Source: Anastatus disparis (taxonomy: Eukaryota > Arthropoda > Insecta > Hymenoptera > Eupelmidae). Taken from it: a stretch of 64,000 nt of DNA. The position numbers and the translations under genes were made by a program. The notes under the pieces were generated by a model that had not been told where the DNA came from, made no database searches, and saw only the letters and a program-made list of their open reading frames with translations. Every line of letters starts with the position of its first letter. Positions within the stretch are counted from its first letter, which is position 1. This document shows positions 58,898-64,000 of the stretch, in pieces. The stretch spans positions 1,451,720-1,515,719 of the forward strand of contig JAFFSR010000087.1 of assembly GCA_017163975.1 (NCBI GenBank), read 5' to 3'.

Positions 58898-61800
58898 TTA
58901 AGACGAGTCCTCGTCGTCACCCTCCGCACCCGAATCTATGGGACCGGCTACTGCCTCTAGGTTATGGTGAGGTATAAGCCTGACTCCCCGCTCCTCATTC
59001 GCACTTAGTTCGATTGCCCTATCTAAGAACGGTTTCTTCTTTCTTAGGACGCTTTCGACAAATAGTGCCATAGCGTCCCACTTTTCTTTGGCCGACAACA
59101 TTTCACTGATAATGTTATCTGGCGTTAACGCTTCGAATATCCACTCAACCTGGCGTCTTTCTTCGTTCTACTGATGGCAGACGAAAAACGTATGATACGC
59201 ATCATCGCGATCCGCAAAACAGAAGATGCAGCCCGGGCTCTGGGTCTTTCCCATTTTACTGAGATAAGCGCAGAAATACCCGTGGCTACTAAGGAACTGG
59301 GTGAGGTAATAGTTGACCTCTTCGTATCTTCTATCGACCCATGGAGCCAGCTCCCTAATGAGCACGTGTGTCCATCGGCCTTTCACCATCTGATTCCATG
59401 TTTTTTGCCAGGTTTCCATGGTCACCTGTCTTTCTTCTTTCTGAACGGTTGCAGTTCCATCTTCTGTTTTCTTCCCTTCGTAGGTTCGCTTGCGTTCCAT
59501 CGCCTGTAATTCGATCGGGATGATTCCTGCGATGACTAGCACCGCGGGTCCCGAGACAGTGCGATAGGCGCTGGTGACTCTAAGAGCCCCTCTCCTTTGA
59601 ACAGAAGATAGTACGCTTTGGTGCGTCTCTTTTCTCATTTGGTTAGCCCATATTTCAGAGCCGTACAATAAGATGGACGTCGTGACTGTCATTAAAAGTC
59701 GTCGTTTGCTTGATTTCGGGCCGCTGGTATTGGCCATAAGACGACTTAACTGCAACGTTTTCTTTATCGCTTTATTAGCGACGTGTTTTAGGTGCGTCAA
59801 AAAAGTTAGTTTTGCATCTCGCTTTATGCCGAGATACGTCACCTCACTTCTTGTCTGCACCACGTTTGTGCCTACTGTCATGGGAAACTCGATGTTGATG
59901 TGTTTCCAAGTTAAGGGCACGATTTCTGTTTTGGCCATCGCTATTTCGAGACCATGCTTCACCATCCACTCGGAAATTCTTCCCATCGCCGTGTTTAGTA
60001 TGTGCTGGGCAATGTTTTCGTTTTTCGCGGAGATGACTAAAGCGACATCATCAGCGTACGCAAACATTTTCACCCCATCCGGCATTGCAAGTCTGAGTAA
60101 TGCATCGAACAGGATGTTCCAGAAGTCTGGGCCGAAGATCGAGCCCTGTGCCACGCCTGCGCTAAGGTCTTTTCACGCCAGCCTTCTTCTGTTTCATAGC
60201 GGAGGATACGGTTTCTCAGATAGTCTCGTATCACTCGCATAAGGTATTCTGGTACATTAAACTCTTTCAACGCAGCAAGGAGGTCAGGCCATTTTGCTGA
60301 GTTGAAAGCGTTTTTCGTATCCAGCATGACTAGGAACGCAATAAGACAGGAATGATGGTTCCCAGTCCATCCTTCTTTTGCTACCTTTACTACTTCTTCT
60401 ACTGCATTTACGGTAGACCGCTTTTTCCTGAAGCCGTACTGGTTGTCAGCGAGATCGCCAGCCGCCTGTACAGCTCCTTGTAATCGCGGTTTAAGCAGCC
60501 TCTCGTATAGCTTCCCTGCTTCGTCCAACATGCAGAGTGGCCTGTGGGACGATGGATGCCGGGGATCACCTCCCTTTCCTTTCTTGATCAGCACAAGACG
60601 CGCAATCTTCCAGGGAGTGCTAAACACACCCGTCTGGAGGCACGCGTTGTACATGTTCAACAAGAGAGATGGCGCTTTCACCGCTATGCATTTAAGGACC
60701 TCGGATGGTATTCCGTCAGGCCCAGGTGCCTTATTGTTCTTCATCATTCTTGCAGCTATCTGTAGCTCTCCGCTTGTAAAGAGCGGGATCTCTTCTGGTT
60801 CTCCTGTATTCTCCTGTTCTTCGAGTGGTGGATGCGTAGGGAACAAGTGGTTTACGATGTTCGCCATGGTCTCTTCTTCGAATGGCAACGTGGGGGCGGC
60901 GTTAAGCTTCTTGGTCACGATCTTGTAGGCCAAGCCCCACACCTCTCTGTTGACGTCTTCGCTCAGGTCTTTCCAGCATTGTGCTTTGCTTCGATTGATC
61001 TTCTTACGAAGCTTTTTATGCACGTCTCTGTATTGCGCAGACAAAAGATCTGCTGCTGGTGAGTTCTTCTTTCTTGCTCTCTGTGATGATCTTCTGAGAC
61101 TAAGAGCTTCTGACCTCGTTCTAGCGATTTCGTCATTCCACCAATACGCTGGACGCTTATGATGTCGCGATCCCTTGCGCGGCATAGATGCATCACAGGC
61201 TCTGTGAATGAGACTCATCGTCTCTTTTACGAGAACCTCTGCAGCGTCGGCGTTTCCGGTGGCAGTTGTCGCGTCCGGTAGATAGTCTGATCCTTGCTGC
61301 AGTACTTGGACAAGTTTCTCAGAGTCCAGCTTGGCAACGTTCCATCTGACTGGTCTAGCGACATTTCGCCTCGATGATTGGGATCCATCATGGATTTGAA
61401 ATGTGATGTACTGGTGGTCACTTCCATTGTATGTCTCCAGCACCTTCCAATCTGACACTTTACGTGAAAGATTTTCTGATGCGAAGGATACGTAAGGAAT
61501 CGTACCGCTAGCTCCTCGTCTGAATGTTGGAGTGCTTCCGGTGTTTAGCACTGTTAGGCCGAGTCTGTCTGCCATCTCCATGATGCATCCTCCTCTGCTG
61601 TCCTGCAGTGGCATTCCCCACTCTAACGCTTTCGCGTTAAAGTCTCCTGCGACGACGACGTCACCTTCCATTCTTCGGACAGAGTCTTCCAGCAGATCCA
61701 GACGGCGCCTAAACGTGTCTGCTGTTGAGTTTGGTGTAAAATAACAGCTCACGTATGTAACGTTTCTGCTTTTAACCCATACGAAGCCTTCTTCAGCTCC

Positions 61801-62058
61801 ATTTGCGTCTTCTCTGATGGTCTTTGGGTCTACGTAAATCGCAGCAGTGCCAAGCTTGTCTCTAAACCAGGTCTTAACGGTCCAGTTTGTGTACTGCTCG
61901 CTTATCAAGAGCACATCAGCTTTTGTTTCGAATTTGATTTGAGTCAAAAGGCTGTTGGCTAGGTCGCTTCTGTGTAAGTTGGCTTGGAGGACCGTTACGC
62001 GGCCCATCATTAGCGTTGCCTTTTGAATCGGTCTAGGGTCTCGCGAAAGACTTTGCAC
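58898..62058 (-). pseudogene. ORF2 of element C: endonuclease, reverse transcriptase, C-terminal zinc motif
   Basis: From Met at 62058: R1-type endonuclease with VLQANLHRSDLA, VVAGDFNAKALEWG and YNGSDHQYITF (residues about 20-235), then RT with NNKAPGPDGIPSEVL, PLCMLDEAGKLYERLL, DNQYGFRKKRSTVNAV and LDTKNAFNSAKW. A frameshift near 60150 passes to VAQGSIFGPDFWNILFD, the catalytic YADDVALV near 60060, LLYGSEIW and the C-terminal CIFC...DDAYHTFFVCHQ zinc motif. A TAG at 59168-59170 replaces the tryptophan expected after it, and the frame continues NEERRQVEWIFEALTPD to a final stop at 58898. So one frameshift and one nonsense codon. Confidence 0.9.
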
Positions 62059-63409
62059 TGACCTGACCCAGGGATATGTTTTCGCTCTGCAGGTTCTACT
62101 TCGCGCTCAGTACATAGTATGCACTGAGTGTCAGTAGCCTTACAGGCCGATCCCTTATGGCCATCTTTGCCACACTTGTAGCACATCTTGCTACGGTCAG
62201 GTCCTCGGCAGTCACGCGCCTGATGACCGTAGTTCAGGCACCTGAAACAGCGCTGAACCCGTTGCCAACTTCTGATACGGCAGTTAGTGTAGCCGATTTT
62301 TACTCTGGTTTGAGAAAGCAGGAACGATGCCTGGTCTTGTTCCATCTCTACGATGGCCAAGCGAAGCTCTCTGCTGTTGGGGTTTGTCAGCGAGACGCTA
62401 AACTCGCCCAGGTCCTTATTTGCTTGTGTGAAAACAGCTTTTACTGCTGTCTTCACTTCATCCACCTTTGCGAGGCAGTCTATATCTCTGATTTCGACTG
62501 CTTCTTTGGGGATGATCTCCTTAATTTTGCCTGTTCCACCAACCGTTCTTTTCAAAAAGTCACTGAAGGTCTCAAGTTCCTTGGTGTTGCCCAACTCAAT
62601 CAGGACATCTCCGGTCCTGGTTTTTCTGATCCCTTTGATGTTACTCGTCGGGCTGTTCTGGATGAGCTCCTGCCGGATGTTCTGCAGGACCTCACTGTAA
62701 GTCTTACCTTCTTCTGGTCTTATAAGGACGGCGGCAGAACGCTTCTTCGTCTTTCTCCTCCTTTTCTTCTTCTTTTTGGCAGCTGCTGTGCAGGCTGCTC
62801 CGTCACTTTTGCCGATGTTCTGGCCGTTGGTGGTTTGGAGTTAGGCTGCTGTGATCGCTGCTGTTGTTGTTGCGTTTGTTGCCGCTGCTGCTGTGTTTGT
62901 TGTTCCAGCTGCAGCTTCTTTTGTTTCTTTGCAGCTTTAACATCCTTGCGACTTTGGACAGTCACAAAAGAGTCGTCTGCGTCTTCCTCAGCTCTGCCCT
63001 TCTTAAGAAGAGCTCGCGGATCAGAATTGTTTCCTGATTCCAGCGAGTCTTCTTCTCTGGGCCGCTTAGCTGCAGCGCTTGCCTGAAGCGTCTCGGTCAC
63101 TTCCATCTGTTCAGTGACCGTTCTTGCTTCGCGCAAGCGAGAAAACTCCCTTTTCAGAGCTTCTACGTGCTCAATCAATTCTGGCAGGTTATCTTTCACT
63201 TTCGAGTTCATGTTAGGCATGGACCTAACAGCTGCCTGCATGAGCAAAAAGATCTCATTCATTCTTTGAGATCTTTCTTCAATTGTCAAGCAGGTGATCT
63301 CTACCCCTGTATTCTTTAGGGGATCAGCCTGCGACATCTGGCCTTCGGTATTGTTTTGGCTATTACTAGCCGCTCCTGATTGGTTTTTGTTTTGTGTTGA
63401 ATTCACCAT
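62010..63409 (-). pseudogene. gag-like ORF1 of element C (one frameshift)
   Basis: Frame 63409-62720: Gln-rich N-terminus, a helical segment, PREEDSLESG and a Gln-rich tract. A frameshift near 62770-62790 moves to the frame reading KKRSAAVLIRPEEGKTYSE and then 62594-62010 with zinc knuckles CFRCLNYGHQARDC and CYKCGKDGHKGSAC plus CILC...H...C. The architecture is the same as ORF1 of A and B, but the sequences are distant, so C is a related family and not the direct parent of A and B. Confidence 0.85.
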
Positions 63410-64000
63410 ATTAAAACGTGTACTTGGTTTAAGACGGTTCGCCCATCATGGGAGCTCCAGGCGCAGTGGAGCCACTATCCCCGCCTGTAAGGTGCCCTAG
63501 TTAAGGATGCCGCAGCCGAGAAGCGGTTGTCGGGTGGTCAACCCTAGCGACATCGAGTGATTCTAGAAAAGATGTTACGGGTTAGGCCCGCGCCATATTG
63601 ATGCTAAAGGTTTTACGTCATCCCTATTGAGTGGGCGACGTCTGATCCGTGCCGCGCCAGGCCCTAAACTTCAGGCTAGACGTTCCGCAGTTCTCCTGCG
63701 CGGACTCGGTATAAGGAAATACTGACCAGGTAATCCTTCACACCTGCGCCTGTACAGACCAACTTCAACCCCTTCATTAGCTCTGGTTACGTTAGTAGAA
63801 GTACGTAACAGTTCCTTACCAGCATGTGGTTTCACGGGACCTTTGCCCGTCACGACTTTCGCCGGAGAGGGGACTAACTTTTACCCTTATTACTAAACAG
63901 AGGTCAGCAAGTCACTATTCACGTACAACCCCCGTAGTCTGACGGGAATATCCATTGGTCGACAGCCGCAGCTCATTCATACATCCACTCATACTGTGTT
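63410..64000 (-). other. 5' leader of element C
   Basis: GC-rich, no AAT repeat, no ORF with a recognisable domain. The element's 5' end was not reached. Confidence 0.6.

Larger units (their letters stand above)
58221..64000 (-). mobile_element. R1-clade element C with ORF1 and ORF2 (runs off the window)
   Basis: T run 58221-58238, 3' UTR of about 650 bp with the shared element at 58452-58489, ORF2 (62058-58898), ORF1 (63409-62010) and at least 590 bp of GC-rich 5' leader to the window edge. ORF1 and ORF2 overlap by 49 nt. There are two frameshifts and one stop, so the copy is inactive although recent-looking. R1-clade elements prime reverse transcription at a sequence-specific nick; here all three 3' ends sit in AAT repeats. 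Confidence 0.88.

Overview
The window is AT-rich eukaryotic DNA, most likely from an insect or another arthropod. The evidence is R1-clade and CR1/Jockey-type LINEs, a DIRS-type retroelement, a tRNA-derived SINE, hAT and Mutator-type transposase remains, dozens of fold-back MITEs, and two GT-AG bounded exons of a papain-family protease. The order or species cannot be fixed from the sequence. Nearly all of the window is transposable-element DNA; I support only one host gene.

Layout. 1-3.96 kb: 5' part of a LINE on the minus strand (ORF1 frameshifted, one stop in ORF2). 5.4-8.2 kb: a TTAA MITE, a hairpin and a GC-rich TATA-bearing segment that may be a solo LTR. 8.19-14.35 kb: one 'CCTGGTA' MITE split by a decayed DIRS element (gag, RT, RNase H, methyltransferase-like domain, tyrosine recombinase), which carries smaller insertions of its own. 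14.6-23.3 kb: minisatellites, MITEs, a 5'-truncated LINE and a 2.6 kb element made of degenerate repeats. 23.6-32.4 kb: a fold-back element whose loop holds a 6.9 kb element with two terminal inverted repeats of about 1,206 bp. Each repeat contains a TATA-to-AATAAA unit built from hairpin repeats. 33.2-34.3 kb: a Mutator-type transposase pseudogene.

35.37-44.45 kb: two minus-strand exons of a cathepsin-L/K-like cysteine protease (signal peptide plus I29 prodomain) separated by an 8.8 kb intron. The intron holds a SINE and a stack of elements inserted into each other up to four levels deep, all opening out from one ancestral TTAA MITE of about 380 bp. The peptidase exons were not found.

45-51 kb: MITEs, microsatellites and a decayed hAT transposase. 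50,992-53,116: 2,125 bp without a single G on the plus strand, mostly (ATC)n. 53.56-64.0 kb: three R1-clade LINEs in the same orientation, each with its poly(A) end joined to an AAT-type microsatellite. The first two encode only a gag-like ORF1. The third has ORF1 and an endonuclease/RT ORF2. All three share a 3'-UTR element, suggesting that the gag-only copies are mobilised in trans.

The strongest candidates for something undescribed are the gag-only R1-type elements with their shared 3' element, and the long-TIR element with its hairpin-repeat transcription unit. All boundaries were read by eye; element ends are exact where a target-site duplication is quoted and otherwise accurate to about 5-50 bp.
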